Source of the DNA: Streptomyces sp. A2-16
Lineage (GTDB): Bacteria; Actinomycetota; Actinomycetes; Streptomycetales; Streptomycetaceae
Direction of reading: 5' to 3'
DNA: 64,000 bases
NCBI RefSeq assembly: GCF_018128905.1
Contig: NZ_CP063808.1
Span: forward strand, 2,852,001 to 2,916,000
Shown here: piece after piece, positions 33,959 to 42,196 of the stretch
How positions within the stretch are numbered: the first letter of the stretch is position 1
How the letters are laid out: every line of letters starts with the position of its first letter
Notes under the pieces: generated by a model
The model's database searches: none
Told to the model about the DNA's origin: nothing
The model's input: the letters and a program-made list of their open reading frames with translations, nothing else
Position numbers and translations under genes: made by a program

Positions 33959-34918
33959 TCACCCCTGCTGGAGCTGGGGCAGCACCTTCGTACGGTAGAA
34001 GTCGAAGAAGCCGCGCTGGTCGGGGCCGATCTGGTTGACGTAGACGCGGTCGAAGCCCGCGTCGGCGAACGCGCTCAGTGCCGAGACGTGCTCGTCGACA
34101 TCGTCCCCGCACACCGCCTTCTCGCTCACCATCTCCTCGGTGACCAGCGGCCCCAGCTGCTCGAAGTGGCGCGGCGAGGGCAGGATCTGGGCCATCTCGC
34201 CGGGCAGGAACTGGTTGAACCACAGCTTGCGGACCGTACGGACGCACTCGTCGCGGTCGATGCCCCAGCAGACCTTCGTGCCGCCGATGACCGGCTTTCC
34301 GGCCCCGCCGCCCTTGCGGAACTGCTCCACCATCGACTCGTCCGGCGTCATCGTGATGAAGCCGTCCCCGACCCGCGACGCGAGCGCCGTGGCCGCCGGG
34401 CCGAAACCGGAGATGTCGATGGGGACGGGCTCGTCGGGAACCGTGTAGAGGCGGGCGTTCTCGACCGTGTAGTGCGTGCCGTGGTGGTTGACCTCCTCGC
34501 CCGTGAAGAGGCGGCGCATCACCTGGATCGACTCCTCCAGCATCTCGAGCCGGATGTGCGCGGGCGGCCACACATGGCCGAGAACGTGCTCGTTCAGGGC
34601 CTCGCCGGAGCCGACGCCGAGGCGGAAGCGGCCGCCCGTCATCACGGCCGAGGTCGCTGCCGCCTGCGCCACCACCGCGGGATGGATCCGCACGGTCGGG
34701 CAGGTCACGGCCGTCTCGATCGGCAGGGACACCGCCTCAGAGAGCGCGCCGATCACCGACCACACGAAGGGGCTCTGGCCCTGCGCGTCGTTCCACGGGT
34801 GGTAGTGATCGGAGATCCACAGCGAGCTGAAGCCCGCCTGTTCGGCCATCCGCGCCTGTTCGACCAGCTCCGCGGGACCGAACTCCTCGCAGGACAGGAA
34901 ATAGCCGTATTCGGGCAT
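33959..34918 (-). CDS. LLM-class F420-dependent oxidoreductase
   Basis: A 319-residue luciferase-like TIM-barrel protein of the TIGR03557-type F420 group. The N-terminal MPEYGYFLSCEEFGPAELVEQA, SLWISDHYHPW, and GGRFRLGVGSGEALNEHVLG are characteristic. It probably uses reduced coenzyme F420 for hydride transfer; the substrate is unknown, and a glucose-6-phosphate dehydrogenase-like or mycothiol-linked role is speculative. ATG at 34918 has a GGAGG site; the longer upstream frame is not supported. It is divergent from the FAD oxidoreductase gene, 137 bases away. Confidence 0.87.
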   Translation of the reverse strand: MPEYGYFLSCEEFGPAELVEQARMAEQAGFSSLWISDHYHPWNDAQGQSPFVWSVIGALSEAVSLPIETAVTCPTVRIHPAVVAQAAATSAVMTGGRFRLGVGSGEALNEHVLGHVWPPAHIRLEMLEESIQVMRRLFTGEEVNHHGTHYTVENARLYTVPDEPVPIDISGFGPAATALASRVGDGFITMTPDESMVEQFRKGGGAGKPVIGGTKVCWGIDRDECVRTVRKLWFNQFLPGEMAQILPSPRHFEQLGPLVTEEMVSEKAVCGDDVDEHVSALSAFADAGFDRVYVNQIGPDQRGFFDFYRTKVLPQLQQG

Positions 34919-35055
34919 GGGGGGTACCTCCGGCGGCTCCATGAGCAGTGGGCTTTGCCCGAGTACCCGGCGGTCCGTGCGGAAACCGGCGTTTGGGCGC
35001 CCCGGCCAGGGGGACGCGGAAGGCTCCCGAGGACGCAACAGCCCCGGAGGCGAAA

Positions 35056-36726
35056 GTGAGTCGACCCCGCATCGTGATCGTCGGTGCCGGCTTCGCCGGG
35101 TACCGGACGGCCAAGGAACTGTCCCGAAAAGCCCGCGGCAAGGCCGACATCACCCTGCTCAACCCGACCGACTACTTCCTCTACCTGCCCCTGCTGCCCC
35201 AGGTCGCCGCAGGGATCCTGGAACCCCGGCGAGTGACCGTCTCCCTTTCCGACACACTGCCGCGGGTGCGGCTGGTGCTCGGCGAGGCCGACGGCATCGA
35301 CCTGGACGCACGTACCGTCCACTACACCGACCCCGAGGGCACCGGCGGCACGCTCGGCTACGACCGGCTGGTGCTGGCCGCCGGCAGCGTCAACAAGCTG
35401 CTGCCCATCCCCGGAGTCGCCGAGCACGCGCACGGCTTCCGGGGACTTCCCGAGGCGCTTTACCTCCGCGACCACGTCACCCGGCAGATCGAACTCGCCG
35501 CGGCCTCCGACGATCCGGAGACCTGCGCCGCCCGGTGCACCTTCGTCGTGGTCGGCGCGGGCTACACGGGCACCGAGGTCGCCGCCCACGGGCAGCTGTT
35601 CACCGGCGCGCAGGTGCGCAGGCATCCGTTGCGCGAGGGCATGCGGCCGCGCTGGATCCTCCTCGACGTGGCGGAACGGGTCCTGCCCGAGCTCGACCCG
35701 CATCTGTCCCGCACCGCCGACCGCACGCTCAGGGAACGGGGCGTGGAGGTGCGGATGGGGACCTCCGTGAAGGAGGCCACGCCGGAGGGAGTGCTGCTCA
35801 CCGACGGCGAGTTCGTCCGGACGCGGTCCCTGGTGTGGTGCGTGGGCGTACGGCCCGACCCGCTCGCCGAGTCGCTCGGACTGCCCATGGAGCGCGGCCG
35901 GCTGCTCGTCGACCCGAACCTGCAGGTGCCGGGACGCCCCGAGGTGTTCGCGTGCGGCGACGCGGCCGCGGTGCCCGATCTGGACAACCCGGGGCAGTAC
36001 ACACCGATGACGGCACAGCACGCCTGGCGGCAGGGGCGCACGGCCGCCCTCAATGTCGCGGCCTCGCTGGGAGCCGGTGTGCGCCGCCCCTACGAGCACC
36101 GGGACCTGGGCTTCGTCGTGGACCTGGGCGGAGCGAAGGCCGCCGCCAATCCGCTGGGCATCCCCCTCTCCGGTCTCGCGGCCGGTGCCGTCACCCGCGG
36201 CTACCACCTCGCCGCGATGCCGGGCAATCGCGTCCGGGTGGCCGCCGACTGGCTGCTGGACGCCGTACTCCCGCGCCAGGCCGTCCAGTTGGGCCTCGTA
36301 CGGTCCTGGTCGGTGCCGCTGGACACGGCCTCACCCGAGCTGGCCCGGGTCCCGGGCCGACCGCAGCCGCGCCGGGAGGCCGACGCCCGCTCCGGCCCCG
36401 GAGCCGCGACCGAACCGGAGACCCGGCCGGGACGCGGGGCGACCGGGCGGGGCGAGCCGGGTGAGTCCGGTGGGCCCGAGGCCGATGCGGCGGAGCCGTC
36501 CGTCGTGGCGAGCGCGGGCGAGGCGGTGATCGAGGAGGCGAAGGCGCGCGAGGCGGCCGAACGGGAGTCGCCCGAGCGGGGGCCGGCGCAGTGGGAGTCA
36601 CCCGAGTGGGAGTCGCCGCAGCAGTCGAGCGACCCCGCCACAAGCCAATCGGGCCCCGAGCCCGTCACGAAGCAGCCCGGCGGTGCGGCCGCCGAGGACG
36701 CGGAATCCGCAGAAGGAGACTCATGA
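35056..36726 (+). CDS. Type II NADH dehydrogenase-like FAD oxidoreductase with acidic tail
   Basis: A 556-residue flavoprotein. FAD-binding motif RIVIVGAGFAGYRTAKEL lies at about residues 4-21 and the NAD-binding motif FVVVGAGYTGTEVAA near 167. VFACGDAAAVPD closes the FAD site. Together these match NDH-2, a peripheral membrane enzyme passing electrons from NADH to quinone. The core ends near residue 425. The last 130 residues are a low-complexity Glu/Pro/Ser/Ala tail with short WESPEWESPQQSS-like repeats, not usual for NDH-2. GTG at 35056 has GGAGG five bases upstream. It overlaps transketolase by 4 bases (ATGA). Confidence 0.85.
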   Translation: MSRPRIVIVGAGFAGYRTAKELSRKARGKADITLLNPTDYFLYLPLLPQVAAGILEPRRVTVSLSDTLPRVRLVLGEADGIDLDARTVHYTDPEGTGGTLGYDRLVLAAGSVNKLLPIPGVAEHAHGFRGLPEALYLRDHVTRQIELAAASDDPETCAARCTFVVVGAGYTGTEVAAHGQLFTGAQVRRHPLREGMRPRWILLDVAERVLPELDPHLSRTADRTLRERGVEVRMGTSVKEATPEGVLLTDGEFVRTRSLVWCVGVRPDPLAESLGLPMERGRLLVDPNLQVPGRPEVFACGDAAAVPDLDNPGQYTPMTAQHAWRQGRTAALNVAASLGAGVRRPYEHRDLGFVVDLGGAKAAANPLGIPLSGLAAGAVTRGYHLAAMPGNRVRVAADWLLDAVLPRQAVQLGLVRSWSVPLDTASPELARVPGRPQPRREADARSGPGAATEPETRPGRGATGRGEPGESGGPEADAAEPSVVASAGEAVIEEAKAREAAERESPERGPAQWESPEWESPQQSSDPATSQSGPEPVTKQPGGAAAEDAESAEGDS

Positions 36727-38570
36727 ACACCGGTGAACTCGTCGAACTGGGACAGCAGTTGCGCGTGGACAGTGTGCGCGCCGCGGCGGCCGCGGGGTCC
36801 GGACACCCGACCTCCTCGATGTCCGCCGCCGACCTGATGGCCGTACTCCTCGCGAACCACTTCCGCTACGACTTCGAGCGCCCCGCACACCCCGGCAACG
36901 ACCGTTTCGTGCTGTCCAAGGGCCATGCCTCACCGCTGCTCTACTCCGCCTACAAGGCGGCCGGTGTCGTCGACGACGAGGAGCTGCTGACCTTCCGCAA
37001 GGCCGGCAGCCGTCTCGAAGGACACCCGACCCCGCGCAAGCTCCCCTGGGTCGAGACCGCCACCGGCTCCCTCGGCCAGGGACTCCCGGTGGGCGTCGGC
37101 ATCGCGCTCGCCGGCAAGCGGCTGGACCGCACCGACTACCGCGTGTGGGTGCTGTGCGGAGACAGCGAGCTCGCCGAGGGCTCGATCTGGGAGGCCGCCG
37201 AGCACGCGGGCCACGAACACCTCGACAACCTGACCGTGATCGTGGACGTCAACCGGCTCGGCCAGCGCGGCCCCACCCGGCACGGCCACGACCTCGACGC
37301 CTACGCCCGCCGCTTCCAGGCCTTCGGCTGGCACACCGTCGAGATCGACGGGCACGACGTGGACGCCGTCGACCGCGCGTACGGCGAGGCCGAGTCCACC
37401 AAGGGCCAGCCCACCGCGATCCTCGCCCGCACCCTCAAGGGCAAGGGCGTCGCCGACATCGAGGACCGCGAGGGACTGCACGGAAAGCCGCTGAAGAACG
37501 CCGACGACGCCATCGAGGAGCTCGGTGGCGTACGCGACCTGCGCGTCCAGGTGCACGAGCCGCCGGCCACCCGCATCCTGCACGCCGTCCGCGCGGGGCA
37601 CCTCGAACTGCCCCGCTGGGACACCGGTGAGGAAGTGGCCACCCGCGACGCCTACGGGCAGGCCCTCGCCGCCCTCGGCACCGGACGCGGTGACGTCGTC
37701 GCCCTCGACGGCGAGGTCGGCGACTCGACCCGTACCGAGTTCTTCGCCAAGGAGCACGCCGACCGCTACTTCGAGTGCTACATCGCCGAGCAGCAGATGG
37801 TCGCGGCCGCCGTGGGACTCGCCGCGCGCGGCTGGGTGCCGTATGCCGGAACCTTCGCGGCCTTCCTCACCCGCGCCTACGACTTCGTGCGCATGGCCGC
37901 CATCAGCGGGGCCGGCATCAACCTCGTCGGCTCGCACGCGGGCGTCGCCATCGGGCAGGACGGGCCGAGCCAGATGGGCCTGGAGGACCTGGCGATGATG
38001 CGGGCGGTGCACGACTCGACCGTGCTGTACCCGTGCGACGCCAACCAGACCGCCCACCTGGTCGCCCGGATGGCGGACCTGGACGGCGTCCGCTACCTGC
38101 GCACGGGCCGCGGCGAGAGCCCGGTGATCTACGGCCCCGACGAGGAGTTCCCGATCGGCGGCAGCAAGGTGCTGCGCTTCTCCCAGAGCGACCGGCTGAC
38201 CCTCGTCGCCGCGGGCGTCACCGTGCACGAGGCGCTCAAGGCCGCCGAGGCGCTGGACCAGGAGGGCATCCACGTCAGGGTCGTCGACCTGTACTCGGTC
38301 AAGCCCGTCGACCGGGACACCCTGCGCCAGGCCGCCGAGGACACCGGCTGCCTCCTGACCGTGGAGGACCACCGCGAGGAGGGCGGCCTCGGTGACGCAG
38401 TCCTGGACGCCTTCACCGACGGTCGGCCCGTCCCGCGCCTGGTGCGCCTCGCCGTCCGCACGATGCCCGGCTCGGCCTCGCCCGAGGAGCAGCTGCACGC
38501 CGCCGGCATCGACGCCGAGTCGATCGCGGCCGCCGGCCGGCTGCTCGTGGAGCAGGCGATCGTGCCGTGA
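36723..38570 (+). CDS. Transketolase
   Basis: A 615-residue thiamine-diphosphate enzyme of the pentose phosphate pathway, with both halves on one chain. The N-terminal half contains SGHPTSSMS, LSKGHASPLLY and the thiamine-diphosphate/metal motif GDSELAEGSIWEAAE, then NRLGQ. The pyrimidine domain has EQQMVAAAVGLAARG and a RAYDF segment. It is nearer the mammalian-type transketolases (about 620 residues) than the 660-700 residue bacterial TktA. The start overlaps the NDH-2-like gene and the end overlaps the polymerase gene (GTGA). It is probably a second, specialised copy beside the main tkt of the genome (inference). Confidence 0.9.
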   Translation: MNTGELVELGQQLRVDSVRAAAAAGSGHPTSSMSAADLMAVLLANHFRYDFERPAHPGNDRFVLSKGHASPLLYSAYKAAGVVDDEELLTFRKAGSRLEGHPTPRKLPWVETATGSLGQGLPVGVGIALAGKRLDRTDYRVWVLCGDSELAEGSIWEAAEHAGHEHLDNLTVIVDVNRLGQRGPTRHGHDLDAYARRFQAFGWHTVEIDGHDVDAVDRAYGEAESTKGQPTAILARTLKGKGVADIEDREGLHGKPLKNADDAIEELGGVRDLRVQVHEPPATRILHAVRAGHLELPRWDTGEEVATRDAYGQALAALGTGRGDVVALDGEVGDSTRTEFFAKEHADRYFECYIAEQQMVAAAVGLAARGWVPYAGTFAAFLTRAYDFVRMAAISGAGINLVGSHAGVAIGQDGPSQMGLEDLAMMRAVHDSTVLYPCDANQTAHLVARMADLDGVRYLRTGRGESPVIYGPDEEFPIGGSKVLRFSQSDRLTLVAAGVTVHEALKAAEALDQEGIHVRVVDLYSVKPVDRDTLRQAAEDTGCLLTVEDHREEGGLGDAVLDAFTDGRPVPRLVRLAVRTMPGSASPEEQLHAAGIDAESIAAAGRLLVEQAIVP

Positions 38571-39499
38571 CCGGGGACGACGTACGGACCGTACGGGCGG
38601 GCCGGCGCACCGTCGAGGTGCACCGGCCGGACAAGGTGCTCTTCCCCGGCGGCGACGGCGCCAAGGAGTACACCAAGGGCGACCTCGTCGACTACTACCG
38701 GTCCGTCGCGCCCTTCATGCTGCCGCATCTGCGGGGCCGTCCACTGATGCTGGAACGGCATCCGGACGGTGTCGCAGGCCCGCGGTTCATGCAGAAGAAC
38801 ACCCCCGACTCCTACCCGGAGTGGATCGGCCGCGTCGAGGTGCCCAAGGAGGGCGGCACCGTCCTCCACACCGTCTGTGACGACACCGCCACCCTCCTGT
38901 ACCTCGCCGACCAGGCCTCCCTCACCCTGCACCGCTGGCTGTCCCGGGCCGGGAGCATCGAGCGGCCCGACCGGATGGTCTTCGACCTCGATCCCGCCGG
39001 GGAGGACGACTTCGGCGCGGTGCACGAGGCGGCCCAGCTGCTCGGGGAACTGCTCGACGCGCTGAAACTCCCCTCGGCGCTGATGACCACCGGCTCACGC
39101 GGACTGCACGTGGTCGTGCCGCTCAACGGCCGGCAGGACTTCGACGAGGTCCGGGAGTTCGCCAAGGACGTCGCCGACACCCTGGTCGAGGGCCACCCCG
39201 ACCGGCTCACCACCGCCGCCCGCAAGAAGGACCGCGGCGACCGCCTCTACCTGGACGTACAGCGCAACGCCTATGCGCAGACGGCCGTCGCGCCCTTCAC
39301 CGTACGTGCGAAACCGGGAGCCCCCGTGGCCACCCCGATGGCGTGGGCCCAGCTGGACGACCCAGGCCTGGACGCCCGCCGCTGGACCATCGCCGACGCG
39401 GTCGAACAGGCCCGTACCGATCCCTGGGCCGGGGTCATGACCAAGGGGCGTGCTCTCGGTCCCGCCCGTCGCAGGTTGAACGCCTTGATGCGCTCTTGA
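38567..39499 (+). CDS. LigD-type DNA polymerase/primase domain protein
   Basis: A 310-residue stand-alone polymerase (PolDom) of the LigD family, an archaeo-eukaryotic primase-fold enzyme used in non-homologous end joining to fill gaps, often with ribonucleotides. The metal-binding FDLDP motif, the TTGSRGLHVVVPL histidine motif and the C-terminal YLDVQRNAYAQTAVAPFTVR and VATPMAW segments are all typical. There is no ligase or phosphoesterase domain and no Ku gene nearby. GTG start overlaps transketolase by 4 bases. It ends 44 bases before gvpO, so it may be read through into the gas vesicle operon. Confidence 0.9.
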   Translation: MTGDDVRTVRAGRRTVEVHRPDKVLFPGGDGAKEYTKGDLVDYYRSVAPFMLPHLRGRPLMLERHPDGVAGPRFMQKNTPDSYPEWIGRVEVPKEGGTVLHTVCDDTATLLYLADQASLTLHRWLSRAGSIERPDRMVFDLDPAGEDDFGAVHEAAQLLGELLDALKLPSALMTTGSRGLHVVVPLNGRQDFDEVREFAKDVADTLVEGHPDRLTTAARKKDRGDRLYLDVQRNAYAQTAVAPFTVRAKPGAPVATPMAWAQLDDPGLDARRWTIADAVEQARTDPWAGVMTKGRALGPARRRLNALMRS

Positions 39500-39543
39500 A
39501 GGTTTGGCGGAGGAACGAGCGGCCACCCGAGGTGAGAGGTGCC

Positions 39544-39912
39544 ATGTCGAACACAAAAAACTCATCGGAAGCACAGAATTCACGAAACTCCCGCAGAGGG
39601 ACAGAAGAGGACACGGAAGAGAACGTGGCGGAGAACCGGCGGCCGAAGCCCATGGAGGTGCTGCGCAACGCGCGCGCCCAGCTGGCCGAGCTGACCGGCA
39701 TGACCGCCGAGAACGTGTCGTCCTTCGAACAGACGGAGGACGGCTGGGCGCTCGAGATCGAGGTCCTCGAGCTGACCCGCGTGCCCGACACGATGAGCCT
39801 GATGGCGAGCTACCAGGTCGAACTCGACCCGGAAGGACAGCTCACCGGCTATCGCCGCGTTCGCCGTTACGAGCGCGGGCGGGCTGACGCACACCGGCAG
39901 GGCGGTCGCTAG
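39544..39912 (+). CDS. gvpO: Gas vesicle protein GvpO
   Basis: A 122-residue GvpO, an accessory protein required for gas vesicle formation in haloarchaea and common as first gene in Streptomyces clusters. The conserved core is residues 40-115 (PKPMEVLRNARAQLAELTGM, then DGWALEIEVLELTRVPDTMSLMASYQVELD). The first 35 residues are polar and acidic and encoded by unusually AT-rich sequence for this genome (39544-39620), perhaps low-structure RNA favouring initiation. A GAGGTGAGAGG stretch precedes the ATG. It begins the gvp cluster. Confidence 0.9.
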   Translation: MSNTKNSSEAQNSRNSRRGTEEDTEENVAENRRPKPMEVLRNARAQLAELTGMTAENVSSFEQTEDGWALEIEVLELTRVPDTMSLMASYQVELDPEGQLTGYRRVRRYERGRADAHRQGGR

Positions 39913-39967
39913 GCGGCCCACCCCCCCTCAGAACTCGTTCCCACACAAAAGAGGAGGCGCGGTCGAC

Positions 39968-40393
39968 ATGACAGTTGTCCCGGCACAACAGGGCGGCGGC
40001 GGAGGCGGCTCCAGCGGCCTCTACGACGTTCTGGAACTGGTCCTCGACAGGGGTCTCGTCATCGACGCGTTCATACGGGTCTCCCTGGTCGGCATCGAAA
40101 TCCTGAAGATCGACGTCCGGGTCGTCGTGGCCAGCGTCGACACCTATCTGCGGTTCGCCGAGGCGTGCAACCGGCTTGACCTGGAGGCCGGGCCGCGCAA
40201 GGACCCCGGCCTTCCCGACCTGGTCGGCGAGATCACCGAGTCCGGCGCCCGCGGGAAATCCAAGGGAGCGCTCTCCGGTGCCGCCGAGACCATCTCCGGT
40301 GCCTTCAAGCAGGCCCGTGAGGAAGGCCAGACGGAGTCCAGGCCGCGAGCCCGCAAGACGACGTCCTCGCGCCGGAAGGAGGAAGAGGAGTGA
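39968..40393 (+). CDS. gvpA: Gas vesicle structural protein GvpA
   Basis: A 141-residue GvpA-family protein. The conserved amphiphilic core is residues 18-72 (LYDVLELVLDRGLVIDAFIRV, then VGIEILKIDVRVVVASVDTYLRFAEA), which forms the ribbed vesicle wall in true GvpA. A long Lys/Glu/Ser-rich C-terminal tail (residues 80-141) exceeds the 70-80 residues of cyanobacterial GvpA. An AGAGGAGG ribosome-binding site precedes the ATG at 39968. It overlaps gvpF by 4 bases. Confidence 0.9.
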   Translation: MTVVPAQQGGGGGGSSGLYDVLELVLDRGLVIDAFIRVSLVGIEILKIDVRVVVASVDTYLRFAEACNRLDLEAGPRKDPGLPDLVGEITESGARGKSKGALSGAAETISGAFKQAREEGQTESRPRARKTTSSRRKEEEE

Positions 40394-41160
40394 GCACGTA
40401 CGTGTACGGCATCACCGCCGCTTCCCACGCCACGCTGCCCGAGGACCTGGCAGGGGTGGGCAACCCCGCCCTTCCGGTGCGGGTGCTCAAGGAGGGCGAT
40501 CTGGCGGCCGTCGTCAGTGACGCCCCCGAAGGGCTGCGGCCCAAGCGCCGTGACCTCCTCGCCCACCAGAACGTGCTGAGCGAGGTGGGCGCGGACGGCT
40601 GCATCCTGCCCATGCGGTTCGGCAGCGTGGCCCCCGACGACGCCACCGTCACCGGGGTGCTCGCGGAACGCCAGGAGCACTACAAGGAGCGCCTGCGGAC
40701 CCTCGACGGCAAGGTCGAGTACAACGTCAAGGCCACCCACGACGAAGAGGCCGTACTGCACCGCGTGATGTCCGACAACCCCCAGGTCCGGGCCATGGCC
40801 GAGGCCAACCGGCAGGCGGGCGGCGGCAGTTACGACGACCGTCTCAGGCTCGGTGAGATGGTCGTGGCCGCGGTCAAGGTCCGCGAGGGCGAGGACGCCG
40901 CAGAGGTGCAGCGCGTCCTGGAACCGGTCGCCGACGCGATCAGCGTGGGCCCCGAGTCGTCGGGATGGCTCGCCAACGTGTCCTTCCTCGTGGAGCGGGA
41001 CGCGGCCGCGTCCTTCCTGGAGGCGGTGGACCAGCTCCGCAAGGATCACCCGCACCTCGAGGTCCGGCTGAACGGCCCGCTGCCGCCTTACAGCTTCGTC
41101 GAACCGGGCCCGGGCGAGCCCGCGGGCACCACGGTCGGCATCGACCACGCGGAGGAGTGA
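40390..41160 (+). CDS. gvpF: Gas vesicle protein GvpF/GvpL (GvpF)
   Basis: A 256-residue GvpF/L family protein, a minor vesicle component or chaperone that binds GvpA during assembly. The N terminus STYVYGITAASH, the middle LPMRFGSVAPDDATV and the C terminus VRLNGPLPPYSFVEPG match the family. The order in the cluster (after gvpA) supports the GvpF name; a second paralogue, GvpL, lies downstream. GTG at 40390 overlaps gvpA. Confidence 0.9.
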   Translation: MSTYVYGITAASHATLPEDLAGVGNPALPVRVLKEGDLAAVVSDAPEGLRPKRRDLLAHQNVLSEVGADGCILPMRFGSVAPDDATVTGVLAERQEHYKERLRTLDGKVEYNVKATHDEEAVLHRVMSDNPQVRAMAEANRQAGGGSYDDRLRLGEMVVAAVKVREGEDAAEVQRVLEPVADAISVGPESSGWLANVSFLVERDAAASFLEAVDQLRKDHPHLEVRLNGPLPPYSFVEPGPGEPAGTTVGIDHAEE

Positions 41161-41165
41161 GGGCA

Positions 41166-41426
41166 GTGGGCCTCATCGGAGAGGTGCTGCTGCTGCCGTT
41201 CGCCCCGGTACGCGGCAGCGCCTGGGTGATCAAACAGGTGATGCACGAGGCGGAGCGCCTCTACTACGACCCGGCGACGGTCCGGGCCGAACTCTCCCAG
41301 CTCGAGCAGCAGCTCGAGGCGGGCGAGATCGACGAGGAGGAATTCGACCGACTGGAGGACGAGCTCCTCGACCGACTGGAGATCGGCCTGCGCGGTGGCG
41401 CGGGGACTGGTGACGGGACGACATGA
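41166..41426 (+). CDS. gvpG: Gas vesicle protein GvpG
   Basis: An 86-residue GvpG. The start GLIGEVLLLPFAPVRGSAWVIKQV and the acidic, coiled-coil-prone ELSQLEQQLEAGEIDEEEFDRLEDELLDRLE are diagnostic. It is a minor protein needed for assembly. GTG at 41166 lies 5 bases after the gvpF stop; the longer frame upstream is a shadow. It overlaps the next gene by 4 bases (ATGA). Confidence 0.88.
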   Translation: MGLIGEVLLLPFAPVRGSAWVIKQVMHEAERLYYDPATVRAELSQLEQQLEAGEIDEEEFDRLEDELLDRLEIGLRGGAGTGDGTT

Positions 41427-42196
41427 TGAACCGAGTGGGACTGGGCCTCGCGGTAGGGGCCGGATACGTCCTCGGACGTACGAAGAAACTGAAGATGGCG
41501 TTCGCCATCGGCACGCTCGTGGCCGGCAAGCGGATGCACCTGAGCCCGCGGGCGGTGGCCGACATGGTCTCCCAGCAGCTGCTGAAGAACCCGCAGTTCA
41601 AGGAGATAGGCGACACGCTCCGCGAGGACCTGCGAGGCGTCGGCAAGGCGGCCTCCGGTGCCATGGTGGAGCGGCAGATCGACGCGATCGCCGACCGGCT
41701 GCACGGCCGTACCGCCCAGGTCCGTGACCAGCTCTCGGGCGTGGCATCGGAGGTGCCCGGCCTCTCCCAGGACGAGGACCAGGAGTCCGAAGAGGACGAG
41801 GAGCCCGAGGAGGAGGAGACTGGGACCGCGGAGGCCGAGGCCGACGAGGAGCCCTCGAACGAGGACGAAGAGGACCAGGAGTCCGAAGAGGACGACGAGG
41901 CCGAGGACGAGGCCGAGGACGCCGACGCCGACGAGGACGAGGACGAGCGGGACGAGGCTCCGGCCGCGGCGAAGAAGACCGCGAAGAGGGCCCCCGCCAG
42001 GAAGACGGCCGCGAAGAAGGCGCCGGGCCGCAAGCCGCCCGCGAAGAAGGCGGCACAGAGCCAGGGCCGCACGGCCGGCAACAAGACCGCGGCCAAGAAG
42101 ACCACGGCGAAGAAGACCGGCGCCAAGAAGGCGACCGCGGCCAGGGGGGCCGGCCGGGGCACCAGGGCCCGGCTGCCGAAGGGAGGCGGTGAGTGA
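41423..42196 (+). CDS. gvpY: Gas vesicle cluster protein GvpY with acidic and lysine-rich tails
   Basis: A 257-residue protein at the GvpY position of Streptomyces gvp clusters. The N-terminal third (residues 1-110) is a conserved helical region beginning MNRVGLGLAVGAGYVLGRTKK. Residues about 113-178 are almost all Glu/Asp/Ser, and residues about 179-245 are Lys/Ala-rich with AKK repeats like histone H1 tails. The block polyampholyte layout is unusual. Function is unknown; it might form condensates or hold vesicles or nucleic acid. The N-terminal glycine-rich motif could contact a membrane. Confidence 0.8.
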   Translation: MMNRVGLGLAVGAGYVLGRTKKLKMAFAIGTLVAGKRMHLSPRAVADMVSQQLLKNPQFKEIGDTLREDLRGVGKAASGAMVERQIDAIADRLHGRTAQVRDQLSGVASEVPGLSQDEDQESEEDEEPEEEETGTAEAEADEEPSNEDEEDQESEEDDEAEDEAEDADADEDEDERDEAPAAAKKTAKRAPARKTAAKKAPGRKPPAKKAAQSQGRTAGNKTAAKKTTAKKTGAKKATAARGAGRGTRARLPKGGGE

